64,000 nucleotides of DNA from contig NC_089252.1 in the NCBI RefSeq assembly GCF_963930625.1, forward strand, positions 162,139,198 to 162,203,197. Direction: 5' to 3'. The notes beneath the pieces are model-generated. The model worked only from the letters and a program-made list of their open reading frames with translations, searched no databases and was not told the origin of the DNA. This document shows, in pieces, positions 23,901 to 30,150 of this stretch. This stretch comes from Muntiacus reevesi. Taxonomy: Eukaryota; Chordata; Mammalia; Artiodactyla; Cervidae. The number at the start of each line of letters is the position of its first letter. Position 1 is the stretch's first letter. Position numbers and translations under genes: made by a program.

Positions 23901-26832
23901 TCTCACCCCATATCTTCACATTATAGACGAGAAACCCGCAATGTTAATGACATACTCCAAAAGCAATACAAACACATTTTCATCAAACCGATTTTAAAAA
24001 AGAATACTATACTGAACTGTACTGTAGTGGTGATATTTTAAACACACTAGTCATCCAGTATCTCAATTACACTAAAACTCCACTAAAAATTACTTACATG
24101 TGAATTCCAGAGGAAGCGGCATCTCATGATCTGGTGGTGGCTCTTGTGTTTTCTGCGTAGACTGTTTTTGACTATTCCCTTCAATTTCCTCCTGCCAAGT
24201 TCTTAAGTTTTCCACAAGATTTTCAAAATTGAGGTCTTTATACCTTGATTTATTCTTTAACCATGTAAAAAACTTAATTCTTTGCTCACTGGAGACATTA
24301 CACTCTTTAAGAAAGAGGGAACAGATGTGGATTTGATTTGGTGGTGACATATCTGACTGTAAAAAGTAAGATGGAAATCCTTGAACCTGATAGCTCCCTG
24401 ATCCCACAGGCTTTACCTGTACCTTCACTCGCCACCAAGCATCAGTTAATGGAAAACGTCCAAACACGTCACATTTCTGCTGAGTGTTTTCATCAAACAC
24501 AGAAACTTAAAAAAAGAAAGAAAGAAAGAAATGTTAATTTAGGATAACTTAAAATCTTTCCCAATGTTTTGTCAACTCCACTACTCTCTTTAAACCTGGG
24601 ACAGTACCCTGTACAGATGTCTATCGCAGTGTCTAGATTCCACTTACCTGTTTATCTGTCTCCCTCTACTACATTGTTGGGGAAGGACATGGCAACCCAC
24701 TCCAGTATTCTTGCCTGGAGAATCCCAGGGATGGAGGAGGCTGGTGGGCTGCCATCTGTGGGGTCGCACAGAGTCGGACACGACTGAAGCGACTTAGCAG
24801 AAGCAGCTACTACATTGTAAGCTTTCTAGAATAAGGTAATGTTTTATTTGTTTTTGTATTCCAGGAGGGAGGCCTGGTACCTGGCAAGTCTGTTGTTCCT
24901 CTCCTAAAAGTGGTTCCCTCTCTGCTACTCTGATCTGAGTCAATACTGACCTCCAAGGAGTATCTAAAAAAAATGTCAGGGTCAAAAAGACGTGTGTACC
25001 CCAATGTTCACTGCAGAACTATTTACAATAGCTAAGACATGGAAGCAACCTAGACGTCCATGGAGAGATGAATGGATAACGAAGCTGTGGTACATATACC
25101 CAATGGAATACTACTCAGCCATAAAAAGGAATGCATTTGAGTCAGTTCTAATGAGATGGACAAAGTTAGAGCCTAGTTTACAGAGTGAAGTAAGTCAGAA
25201 AGAGAAAAAGAAATATCATATACTGATGCATATATGTGGAATCTAAAAAGATGGTATTCATGAATATATTTTCAGGGCAGCAATGGAGAACCAGACATAG
25301 AGAACAGACCAATGGATGTGGGAAGGGGAGGAGGAAGAGGGTGAGATGTATGGAGAGAGTAACATGGAAACTTACGATACCAGATGTAAAATAGATAGCC
25401 AGTGGGAATTTGCTGTGTGGCTCAAACAGGGACTCTGTGACAATCTAGAAGGGTGGGATCCCGACGGAGATGAGAGGGAGGTTTGGGAGGGAGGGGATAT
25501 GGGTGTACCTATGGCTGATTCTTGTTGATGTATGACAGAAAACCACAAAATCCTGTAGAGCAATTATCCTTCAATCTAAAAAAAAGTCAGGGTCCCTCCT
25601 ATCACACAGTCTTTGCAAAAGCTGATGCACCTGCCTTAAGTATTTTCTTCCTTACTGTTTACCCCATTTACTACAGAACTCAGATTAACTGTCACTTCCT
25701 CAGAAAACCTTCCCTGATTGTCATCAATATAACCTCTCATGGCACTTCATACTATGAAGCTGTGATTATTTGTAGAATGTCTGTTTAATGCACTTAGAGC
25801 GGAAGCTCCATTAAGACAGCAACCTCATCATCTAATCTCTCCAGGGTATCCCAGCAACAAACATATCTTGCTTGGAACACGGTAGCCAGTCCCTAACACT
25901 TGCAGGATGAATAACCAAACCCTCCACAAATACTTAAACGTTTTCTGTCTAAACTTGTGCTGCCTACTCACCTGTGACTATTTAAATTTAATTAAAATTA
26001 AAACTTTAGAATTCAGCTCCTCTGCACTAGCTGCGTTTTAAGTTTTCAATAACCACACGTGGCTAGCAGCTATTGTATAAGACAGTGCAAATATACAGCA
26101 ATGCCATCATCACAGAAAATTCTACTGGACAGCAACTGGTCTGAACATTAAAACATTCTTAACCATCAGTCACCAGGAGCACACAATAGGTGTAATTCTT
26201 AGGACAGGAAACTAGACAAGATAAATACAGATCACAAGATTAACAGATTAATGAGTCAACAGTGCCTTGTGGTGTATCATGTGTATGTGTGTTTGTGTGT
26301 TTAAGTAGCTGAGCAACAACCACATATTCAACTCCAGGAAAGACAGGGAAATAGTTAAAAGCCTTGATTCTGGGTGTTAATACTAGCTGGACACCCACTG
26401 TTTCCTTGTTTATAAAACTACCTCAAAAAGTTGTGAACTTTAATGAGATACACGTGAAGCCCAAGCTTAACATATAGTACGCTCAAGTCTCTATTATTAT
26501 CTTATTCTCAACAGGACGAAGCACTTAGGCGACTCCAAAGGTAGTCTGTTAGCAGCGATGGAGCGCCGTACTTTGGAGGGGGCCACAATAGAAACAGTTC
26601 ATTAATCCGCCGATCCCACCCCCGAGGGGCGAGCTATTTCCTCACCACGGAGCCGCCCAGGGAGGCTACCAGCATTGACGCCCCCACTGCAAAGCTCCTC
26701 TGCGTCGAGAAACGCCGCGTCCTCGTCCCCCTCCGCATCCTCCCTTAAACACTCGTCTTCGTCCTCCACCAGGTCCTTGGGTGGGAGCAGAGGTCCCTGC
26801 AGCTCCAGCAAGGGCTGACTCGACCAGGCCAT
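2424..26832 (-). CDS. HELB: DNA helicase B gene, coding exons 1-11 (3' exons outside window)
   Basis: HELB is a nuclear superfamily 1B (RecD-like) 5'-3' DNA helicase. It is recruited to single-stranded DNA by RPA and is known to restrain DNA-end resection and to act in replication-stress recovery. Joined minus-strand exons: 26832-26646, 24505-24098, 23084-22915, 20824-19946, 17315-17138, 15764-15623, 13083-12929, 5629-5548, 5040-4981, 3621-3390 and 2567-2424. They total 2637 nt, or 879 codons with no stop. All internal junctions are GT-AG and the phases agree throughout. Human HELB is about 1087 aa, so about 210 residues (motif VI and the C-terminal regulatory tail) lie left of base 1. Motifs present: Walker A GKGGCGKTT (about 463-471), PTGKAA (about 525-530), DEGS (about 578-581), GDVRQLPS (from 608), TNHR (about 640-643) and HAWARTIHTFQ (869-879). 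Identification is by recognition of the human protein. The gene looks intact and functional. Confidence 0.96.
3390..3621 (-). CDS. HELB: HELB exon 10
   Basis: It has 232 nt, acceptor CCCAG just right of 3621, and donor G|GTAGGT at 3390/3389. It encodes residues about 754-831, including FGVGDKICCTRNAYLS and CNGEIFFITA, both close to human HELB. The middle (roughly ENTFNSQENNDLNASGED) is the acidic, less conserved insert also seen in the human protein. Confidence 0.94.
4060..4200. repeat. Possible MIR fragment (HELB intron 9)
   Basis: It has MIR-like wording: 'catccttactacaactttatgaggg' type core followed by a short 'acctgctcaggactgagactcagac' tail. Divergence is high, so the family call is tentative. 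Confidence 0.35.
4345..4536 (-). mobile_element. Bov-tA SINE
   Basis: On the minus strand it begins GGGCTTCCCTTGTGGCTCAG, the tRNA-derived head of Bov-tA. It continues through the BovB-derived body (CCAGTATTCTGGCC) and ends with the GACTGAGCGACTTTCAC tail. It lies in HELB intron 9, on the same strand as the gene. Confidence 0.93.
4981..5040 (-). CDS. HELB: HELB exon 9
   Basis: This 60-nt exon is too short to stand out as an open frame. The acceptor is TGTTGCAG at 5048-5041 and the donor is AG|GTGAGG at 4981/4980. With split codons from its neighbours it reads RQDCDLINACCCQHYTGHLI, nearly identical to the human HELB segment. The cysteine cluster CCC is conserved. Confidence 0.93.
5258..5345 (+). 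mobile_element. CHR-type SINE, short
   Basis: It starts GAATTCCCTGGTGGTCCAGT, with the TTAGGACTCAGTACGCTCAC body and a shortened 3' part followed by an (AATG)n-like tail. It lies in HELB intron 8. Confidence 0.85.
5548..5629 (-). CDS. HELB: HELB exon 8
   Basis: It has 82 nt, acceptor TTATCAG at 5636-5630 and donor AG|GTAAAG at 5548/5547. It encodes YSAVSTLLKEKDLEDVKTSQ then FIAFR, matching human HELB (residues about 707-734 here). A BovB ends only about 55 bp upstream of the acceptor, so the native polypyrimidine and branch-point region is confined to that interval. Confidence 0.93.
5685..8905 (-). mobile_element. BovB (RTE-clade LINE), near full length, degenerate
   Basis: The 3' end, on the left, is the complement of the typical BovB terminus (GACTCTGTGACCCCATGGACTGCAG). 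The 5' end, on the right, reaches the BovB leader with CTTCCTGATGGGAGAGACTGA. Scattered minus-strand frames carry fragments of the AP-endonuclease region (for example CTGTWNVRSMNESKLEVV near 8400) and the reverse transcriptase (for example KAEVQ/VNRELPDVQAGFSQGRG near 6850). Many stops and frameshifts make it inactive. The element lies in HELB intron 7 on the same strand as HELB. Confidence 0.93.
8906..10640. other. HELB intron 7 sequence with no recognised feature
   Basis: This is AT-rich to average intronic sequence between two ruminant repeats. I see no exon, RNA gene or recognisable repeat. The short open frames here lack any family resemblance. Confidence 0.6.
10645..10768 (+). mobile_element. 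Bov-A/Bov-tA SINE, 5'-truncated
   Basis: It has the body CATGGCAATCCACTCCACTA through GCACAGAATCAGACACGACA, then GAAGTGACTTAGCGTG. It lacks the tRNA head. It is antisense to HELB, in intron 7. Confidence 0.9.
11335..12100 (+). mobile_element. BovB 3' fragment with an internal repeated segment
   Basis: BovB 3' sequence runs 11335 to about 11506 (CTTTGCCAACAAAGGTCC to GGAGATCCAACCAG). It then jumps back upstream to TTTATTTTGGGGGGCTCC and reads the same region again (11632 to about 11803) before continuing to the normal BovB end GAGCGACTGAACTGA at 12100. The whole block is flanked by ATTTACAAAAAAATAACAT (11316-11334) and a near-identical copy with one extra A (12101-12120). That marks one insertion event. 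It lies in HELB intron 7, antisense. Confidence 0.9.
12508..12657 (+). mobile_element. Bov-tA SINE, 5'-truncated
   Basis: The body runs from CCTGGGTCAGGAAGATCCCC to GACTGAGCAACTGAGCAC. The flanks share AAACTAATCATCT on both sides, a target-site duplication. Confidence 0.92.
12929..13083 (-). CDS. HELB: HELB exon 7
   Basis: It has 155 nt, acceptor TTTAAG at 13089-13084 and donor T|GTAAGT at 12929/12928. It encodes ISRCQFPTFDAEVNISDN, then SIQDKSFIFVRLPEEDASSQ, matching human HELB after motif IV. The phase is 2 on entry and 1 on exit, consistent with exons 6 and 8. Confidence 0.95.
13375..13505 (+). repeat. MIR SINE fragment
   Basis: The layout is MIR-like: a 'gtaggtattatcctcatttcatagag' type core followed by 'agatcacagtggtag' and 'ttggaccca'. 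It is ancient and diverged, in HELB intron 6. Confidence 0.6.
13506..15622. other. HELB intron 6 sequence with no recognised feature
   Basis: This is intronic sequence left of exon 6. It contains A-runs (for example near 14990) and short chance frames only. I see no exon-like frame with flanking splice sites and no clear interspersed repeat. Confidence 0.55.
15623..15764 (-). CDS. HELB: HELB exon 6 (helicase motif III)
   Basis: It has 142 nt, acceptor TTTCAG at 15770-15765 and donor AG|GTATAT at 15623/15622. With the split glycine codon it reads GDVRQLPSIEPGNLLKDL, then IELKTNHRAESELIVDN. GDxRQLPS is SF1 motif III and TNHR is the RecD-like motif IV region. The exon is strongly conserved with human. 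Confidence 0.96.
15765..16840. other. HELB intron 5 sequence with no recognised feature
   Basis: AT-rich intronic sequence between exon 6 and a Bov-tA. No gene, RNA or repeat family is recognised. Confidence 0.55.
16845..17070 (-). mobile_element. Bov-tA SINE
   Basis: On the minus strand it has the head with GGTAAAGAATCCACCTGCCC, then the body with CCAGTATTCTTGCCTGGAAA and a GACCGAGCATGCACACAC tail. It sits about 70 bp past the exon 5 donor, in HELB intron 5. Confidence 0.92.
17138..17315 (-). CDS. HELB: HELB exon 5 (Walker B / motif II)
   Basis: It has 178 nt, acceptor TTGTAG at 17321-17316 and donor G|GTAAGT at 17138/17137. It encodes VNYSFYLWKKKIKTKNRPWK, then FSSVRVLVVDEGSLVSVSIF. DEGS is the Walker B box that coordinates Mg-ATP. 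The stretch SVLNLLCEHSKLSKLIILG leads directly into motif III in exon 6. The lysine run near the start is a little richer than in the human sequence. Confidence 0.96.
17968..17997 (+). repeat. (GT)n microsatellite
   Basis: About 15 uninterrupted GT units in HELB intron 4, next to an alternating TA/CA stretch. Likely length-polymorphic. Confidence 0.97.
18385..18474 (-). mobile_element. Bov-tA SINE head fragment
   Basis: The minus strand begins GGGATTCCCTGCTGGCTCAG and reads into CAAAGCAGGAGACCCGGTTT, which is the tRNA-related half only. The BovB-derived tail is missing. Confidence 0.8.
18600..18790 (+). repeat. MIR SINE
   Basis: It has a MIR-like order: GGCACGGTGGAAAGAG start, a 'gtgaatcccagggcgagctctgcc' type B-box region, and a 'tctgtaaaacgcagataa' type core. 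Ancient copy in intron 4. Confidence 0.65.
19482..19714 (+). mobile_element. Non-autonomous DNA transposon remnant with inverted ends (hAT-like)
   Basis: The ends are inversely related: CAGCGGTCTCCACCC on the left, and on the right a sequence whose complement is CAGAGATTCCCCAACC. The inside includes the familiar 'ttttggcaccagggactg' type text of a mammal-wide MER element. No coding sequence. The exact family name is uncertain and no convincing 8-bp duplication is visible. Confidence 0.7.
19808..19879 (+). mobile_element. Short 5'-truncated L1 3' end
   Basis: It contains only the terminal L1 text, ATTAGCCTCCAACTAATAAA, plus an A-tail. It is flanked by GAAAAACACAATCAT at 19793-19807 and 19880-19894, a clean 15-bp target-site duplication. 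It lies about 67 bp downstream of the HELB exon 4 donor. Confidence 0.95.
19946..20824 (-). CDS. HELB: HELB exon 4 (Walker A and RPA-binding helix)
   Basis: The largest exon: 879 nt, 293 codons, phase 0 at both ends. The acceptor is TTAAAG at 20830-20825 and the donor is CAG|GTAAAA at 19946/19945. It opens ITYRELKLLRCEASW. It carries the Walker A P-loop GKGGCGKTT (about 463-471), the acidic segment EEREVKKACEDFEQD (about 484-498) that binds the RPA70 N-domain in human HELB, and APTGKAAGLLRQKTG (motif Ia region). The residues matching human E499, D506 and D510 are all present (about E487, D494, D498). Confidence 0.97.
20825..21640. other. HELB intron 3, left part, no recognised feature
   Basis: AT-rich intronic sequence. 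No exon-like frame, RNA or confident repeat is seen. Confidence 0.5.
21650..22025 (+). mobile_element. MaLR (MLT1-type) LTR
   Basis: Characteristic text is present: 'aaaattcatatgttgaaatt', 'ggccctaatccaa', 'agcctcagaagaaaccaacc', 'tccagaactgagaaaataaa' and 'cacccagtctatg'. This is the mammalian MaLR solo-LTR pattern. No internal retroviral genes lie nearby. It is in HELB intron 3. Confidence 0.8.
22026..22914. other. HELB intron 3, right part, no recognised feature
   Basis: AT-rich intronic sequence up to the exon 3 donor. Nothing is recognisable. Confidence 0.5.
22915..23084 (-). CDS. HELB: HELB exon 3
   Basis: It has 170 nt, acceptor CTATAG at 23090-23085 and donor AAA|GTAAGT at 22915/22914. 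It encodes PFKTVMRALQFPKIMEFLPV, then LLPRHFKQL and EEIEEILGTQPWKLGFRK, nearly identical to human HELB residues in the N-terminal domain. Confidence 0.96.
23781..23897 (-). mobile_element. Bov-tA SINE 3' half
   Basis: BovB-derived body on the minus strand (GAGGAAATGGCAACCCACTC to GACTAACGTG). It is flanked by CCATCTCACCCCA on both sides (ending at 23780 and starting about 23897), so the insertion was truncated on arrival. It lies in HELB intron 2. Confidence 0.92.
24098..24505 (-). CDS. HELB: HELB exon 2
   Basis: It has 408 nt, acceptor TTTAAG at 24511-24506 and donor T|GTAAGT at 24098/24097. It encodes residues 63-198, including VSVFDENTQQKCDVFGRFPL, AWWRVKVQVKPV and VQGFPSYFLQSDMSPPNQ, all matching human. 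The C-terminal half (KQSTQKTQEPPPDHEMP) is more divergent and probably a disordered linker. Confidence 0.97.
24678..24808 (+). mobile_element. Bov-A SINE
   Basis: The body runs GGGGAAGGACATGGCAACCC to GAAGCGACTTAGCAGAAGCA. The flanking CTACTACATTGT is duplicated. It is antisense to HELB in intron 1. Confidence 0.93.
24983..25577 (+). mobile_element. Ruminant L1 3' end, 5'-truncated
   Basis: It begins inside ORF2 (text equivalent to MEYYSAIKRNAFESVLMRWT) and ends AATTATCCTTCAATCTAAAA. The flanks share GTCAGGGTC, preceded by an A-run. It splits an older, L2-like sequence: text resembling an L2 3' end occurs on both sides. Confidence 0.9.
25965..26150. mobile_element. hAT-like MER element remnant
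   Basis: It shows 'ctatttaaatttaattaaaa', 'caataaccacacgtggctag' and 'ctactggacagca', the vocabulary of non-autonomous hAT elements related to the one at 33368. It is partly degraded, in HELB intron 1. Confidence 0.65.
26646..26832 (-). CDS. HELB: HELB exon 1 (coding part)
   Basis: The start codon at 26832-26830 sits in a strong context (G at -3, G at +4) and gives MAWSSQPLLELQGPLLPPKD, closely matching the human N-terminus. It continues into an acidic run (LVEDEDECLREDAEGDEDAA) and AEELCSGGVNAGSLPG. The donor is G|GTGAGG at 26646/26645. The acidic N-terminus is a known HELB trait. The same frame stays open upstream to another ATG at 27009, but human homology begins at 26832. Confidence 0.95.
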
Positions 26833-26839
26833 GGCCCAT
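26666..26839 (-). CDS. Possible upstream ORF overlapping the HELB start
   Basis: An ATG at 26839-26837, 7 nt upstream of the HELB ATG, has A at -3 and G at +4. It opens a different frame of 57 codons starting MGHGLVESALAGAAG and ending at 26666 inside exon 1. It is a translational-control candidate rather than a protein gene. It matters only if the transcript starts upstream of it. Confidence 0.4.
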   Translation of the reverse strand: MGHGLVESALAGAAGTSAPTQGPGGGRRRVFKGGCGGGRGRGVSRRRGALQWGRQCW

Positions 26840-26896
26840 TCTCCCGAGCTCAACCCCGATTCCGGAAAACCCCGGGCTGCGTAGACGCCCGTGATC

Positions 26897-26906
26897 AGCC
26901 AATCAG
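26897..26906 (+). promoter_or_regulatory. CCAAT (NF-Y type) box
   Basis: AGCCAATCAG is a consensus NF-Y element about 70 bp upstream of the HELB ATG, in a CpG-rich setting. NF-Y boxes act in either orientation, so it may serve HELB or a divergent transcript. If HELB initiates upstream of it, it would lie in the 5' UTR. Confidence 0.5.
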
Positions 26907-27179
26907 CTCGGCGACGGTAGGACCTTCGGCTTCCAGGGGGTGGGCGAAATGTGCGACTTGAGTTAACCGTACGCAGATGGATGGCAACTAAACTTGTGGC
27001 GATGGTCATGCTTTAGTACACACAGACACTGAGCTATAATGCTGTACGCCTGATACTTGTTTTGAAAGATAAAGGCCATCCGCTTTCACAGACGTACCTC
27101 CTCCCCCGGAAGGTAGCTTGCGCAAAGCTCCGCCTCAAGTTCCCAGCGGAAGGCCGGGATAGGATGGAACGCCGAGATT

Positions 27180-27535
27180 CGAGGGGGCGGGGCAAGGGCG
27201 GGCGAGGGGCGGGGGCGAGGGGCGGGGCGGGGCGAGGGGCGGGGTGGGGCGGGGGCGAGGGGCGAGGCGGGGCAAGGGCGGGCGAGGGGCGGGGGCGAGG
27301 GGCGGGGCGGGGCGAGGGGCGGGGTGGGGCGGGGGCGAGGGGCGGGGCGGGGCGAGGGGCGGGGTGGGGCGGGGCGAGGGGCGAGGCGGGGCAAGGGCGG
27401 GCGAGGGGCGGGGGCGAGGGGCGGGGCGGGGCGAGGGGCGGGGTGGGGCGGGGCGAGGGGCGAGGCGGGGCAGGGGCGAGGGCGAGGGCGAGGGCGAGGG
27501 CGAGGGCGAGGGGAGGGGCGGGGCGGGGCGCTCTC
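27180..27535 (+). repeat. G-rich promoter-proximal minisatellite
   Basis: Tandem array built from GGGGCGAGGGGCGGGGCGGGGCGAGG-like blocks. The marker GGCAAGGGCG recurs at about 27191, 27271 and 27390 (spacing 80 and 119), so the array is organised in roughly 40-bp subunits grouped in pairs. It ends in about six GGGCGA hexamers (27475-27511). Dense runs of three or more G on the plus strand (C on the HELB sense strand) predict G-quadruplex potential. All long arginine/glycine or proline-rich frames here are artefacts of the repeat. Confidence 0.95.
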
Positions 27536-27962
27536 CCGCCTCCGCTGCAGCCCCCGCCTCCGCTGCACAGGCAAACTCCAGGCTCCACCAGGGGCTGGCA
27601 GGAAGCTAGGTGCTGGGCCGCGGCATAAATAGCACCTCCAGAGCCGCTAACCCACCGCGTCTTGACCTGTCTAGAGAAACTCCAGGGAAGATCAATCTAT
27701 TGAACCTAAAGAGCTAGGAAAAGCAAGTCCTCCCAACGATTCCAAAACTAAAATCCCAATGCCCTTCCGCCAACACCCAAAGCTCAGAGCGCGAATCTCC
27801 AGCCAGGAGACCCACCTGGGCGTGACTGCTTTGGGCCTCTTGTTTTTTTATTCAGAAGTTGAATTTGTAAGATCAAAGGCACTTTATACAAGGTACAGAT
27901 CTCTAGGCCTCATTCCATACCCATTGTATCGGGATCTAGGGCTGGGACCCAGGATTCTTTTT

Positions 27963-28260
27963 TTTTTTTTCTCCAAGTCATTTTATTAGAACATGTGAGT
28001 CAAAAGGAACTACAAAGAACATGCCTCAAAATGCTGTACACGGTTTGTGCTCAACACCTACAGACACTAGAGCCAGAGTGTGGATGGCAAGGGAACTGGG
28101 GAAAGCAGGAGCTGGGGCAGGAGCAGGTTTCCACCACTGAGGTCCCATACACTGTACATGTCCCTAACTCAGGCTCAGCTCTCCTCTCTGTGCAAGAGTG
28201 AAGGCCTCTGAAAAATATGGAACGCTTCACGAATTTGCGTGTCATCCTTGCGCAGGGGCC

Positions 28261-28309
<49 letters not shown>

Positions 28310-28317
28310 TCGAGCAC
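27963..28317 (-). pseudogene. Chimeric retropseudogene: U6 snRNA fused to an mRNA 3' end
   Basis: Read on the minus strand: a complete U6 copy (28317-28211), then about 240 nt of an mRNA-like 3' end (28210-27971) with AATAAA (27987-27982) 11 nt before an A-tail (27970-27963). CCCAGGATTCTTTTT flanks the unit at 27948-27962 and 28318-28332, a perfect 15-bp target-site duplication. The inferred nick TTTTT/AACG fits the L1 endonuclease preference. U6-led chimeras of this kind are known products of L1 template switching. The mRNA donor was not recognised. Confidence 0.93.
28211..28317 (-). pseudogene. U6 snRNA sequence, full length, within the chimera
   Basis: It is 107 nt, identical to mammalian U6 as I know it except for position 8 (C to A, GTGCTCGATTCGG). 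It includes the ACAGAGA box and the terminal T run. The upstream flank is the retroposition target, not a type-3 Pol III promoter: no PSE or TATA at the expected distances. It is therefore most likely an inactive copy rather than a functional snRNA gene. Confidence 0.93.
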
Positions 28318-28471
28318 CCCAGGATTCTTTTTAACGCGCGTCTCAAGTTGTTCGTTTTGATGGTCAGCCAGATTTGGAAAGCAGTGGATTCAATAGCTTT
28401 CACAATGCTCCTCATGTCCTCTGTGAGTATACCCTGGCCTCCCAGACTTTAGGCCGAACTGCCATCTGCTA

Positions 28472-28637
28472 GTGCGTCCTAAGTCGCTTCAGTGGTGTCG
28501 ACTCTGCGACCCTATGGACTACTCCAGGCAAGAATACTGGAGTGGACTGCCATGCCCGCTTCCAGGGGATCTTCCTGACCCAGGAATGGAACCTGCATTG
28601 CAGGCGGATTCTTTACCGCCGAGCCACCGGGGAAGCC
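28472..28637 (-). mobile_element. Bov-tA SINE
   Basis: The minus strand starts GGGGCTTCCCCGGTGGCTCG and ends with the BovB-like GAAGCGACTTAGGACGCAC tail. It is slightly shortened internally. Confidence 0.92.
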
Positions 28638-29755
28638 CCACAGTGGGGCAAAAGAAGTCTAGTTATAGCCCAGAGTATAAACAAGAATGGGGGAAGGCAA
28701 GTAGAAGAGAAAGAAGTGATTTAAAAGTTATTCTGGAGGCATGGTTTCCATATGTTTAAAAGTCATGGTACTTTCTGAGGAACAGCATAAAATATATGAC
28801 TACATTACTATTTTGATACTATTATGAAATTACTCAATAATAAACCTAAAATAAGCATACATTATTTGCTAAATCCAAAAGCATAATATTGTATAGATTC
28901 TAATATAGATAAATAACAGCCCCCCCAAACTTTTTAATTTATAGGACCATACACATGAAACTAACACAGCTTTGTAAACCAAGTATACTTTATACTTCAA
29001 AAAACTTATTTTGTTCTTTAAAAAAATCTCATGGGAGAAAATGATAGAATTGATTTTCTTTTCTTTTGGGTACAAATGTCAACTTTTGTTGCTTTTAGAA
29101 ACACTCCGTTGCATCATTGTTTCCAGGGATGCCTGTATGAGGTTGAATGCCTTCCTTAACACTCAGGATAGCTACACCACAACATGGAATCTGTCCTGAC
29201 AAATGTTTTACCAGTCATCTCTTTGTTACTAAATCCAGTGGATACAGTTCTGCCTCTGTCTTGCCTCACCTCTCAACAGTATTTAACATAGATAACTTTT
29301 CTTTTTAACTATTTTCTTCTTGTAACACTCTGCTTCCTAGGCTCTTGTAACTCGTCTTCTCAGGTTTTCCTACTATCTCTCTGACCATTTATAGCTTCTT
29401 TGGGTTTCTCTACTGGCCTCTGAAGTAACGGTGTTCCCCAGGGTTCCATCCGAAGCACCTTCTCACTCTGTAATCCTTCCCTCAGTCATCTTTCACCTAC
29501 TCTGTCACCTACATGCTAATGACCCCTAGTCTAATCTTCAAACCTGTGCAAACAACTGCCTATTAGATGCCAGGATTGGATGCCCCTTGGCTCCCCTGAC
29601 TCAGGTATCCAAACTGAAAGGTATCCACTGCCCAAATGTGGGTCACATATGTGTGTATTCATAAGATAACCTTTTTACCAACATGATGATTTGAGCACAA
29701 GACTCCAGATACTAAGCTTCTGTTTCTATAACTCAATTGCATTCTACTAGGCAGT
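28638..29755. other. Intergenic; possible ancient LINE-derived text at about 29240-29640
   Basis: The 29240-29640 part resembles mammal-wide LINE sequence that also appears at 43950-44930 (pyrimidine-rich phrases such as 'tctctgaccatttatagctt' and 'cacctactctgtcacc'). The remainder is unrecognised. No gene is visible. Confidence 0.4.
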
Positions 29756-29759
29756 GTAG

Positions 29760-30038
29760 GGACAAGGCAATGGCACCCCACTCCAGTACTCTTGCCTAGA
29801 AAATCCCATGGACAGAGGAACCTGGTAGGCTGCAGTCCATGGGGTCTCGAAGAGTCAGACTCGCCTGAGTGACTTCACTTTCACTTTTCACTTTCATGCA
29901 TTGGAGAAGGAAATGGCAACCCACTCCAGTGTTCTTGCCTGGAGAATCCCAGGGATGGGGGAGCCTGGTGGGCTGCCGTCTATGGGGTTGCACAGAGTCG
30001 GACACGACTGAAGCGACTTAGCAGCAGCAGCAGCAGGC
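29760..30038 (+). mobile_element. Bov-A2 dimeric SINE with (GCA)n tail
   Basis: Two Bov-A monomers joined by TTTCACTTTTCACTTTCATG, ending GAAGCGACTTAGCAGCAGCA. AGGCAGTGTAGG is duplicated on both sides. Confidence 0.95.
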
Positions 30039-30150
30039 AGTGTAGGTTAGGATTCAGGATGATGAGAACTCTACTTCTGTTAACTACAAATTGGCACTTG
30101 CCATCTACCTCTACAAGCTACAATCTGCAGCTGCTGATTTTCAACTCCCC

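Larger units (their letters stand above)
26580..27660. promoter_or_regulatory. CpG-rich HELB promoter region
   Basis: CpG dinucleotides, rare elsewhere in the window, are dense across exon 1 and the following kilobase, with many GGGCGG Sp1-type boxes. This is the usual architecture of a constitutive mammalian promoter. The transcription start cannot be fixed from sequence. A TATA-like GCATAAATAG at 27622-27631 faces the plus strand. Confidence 0.75.

Noticed and set aside
27062..27632. Long arginine/glycine-rich (plus) and proline-rich (minus) open frames up to 188 codons
   Set aside because: They are read-throughs of the G-rich tandem repeat in several frames at once, with no start context, splice sites or protein family.
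28211..28317. Functional U6 snRNA gene
   Set aside because: The copy is bounded by a retroposition target-site duplication, fused to mRNA sequence, and lacks the upstream PSE/TATA arrangement needed for U6 transcription.
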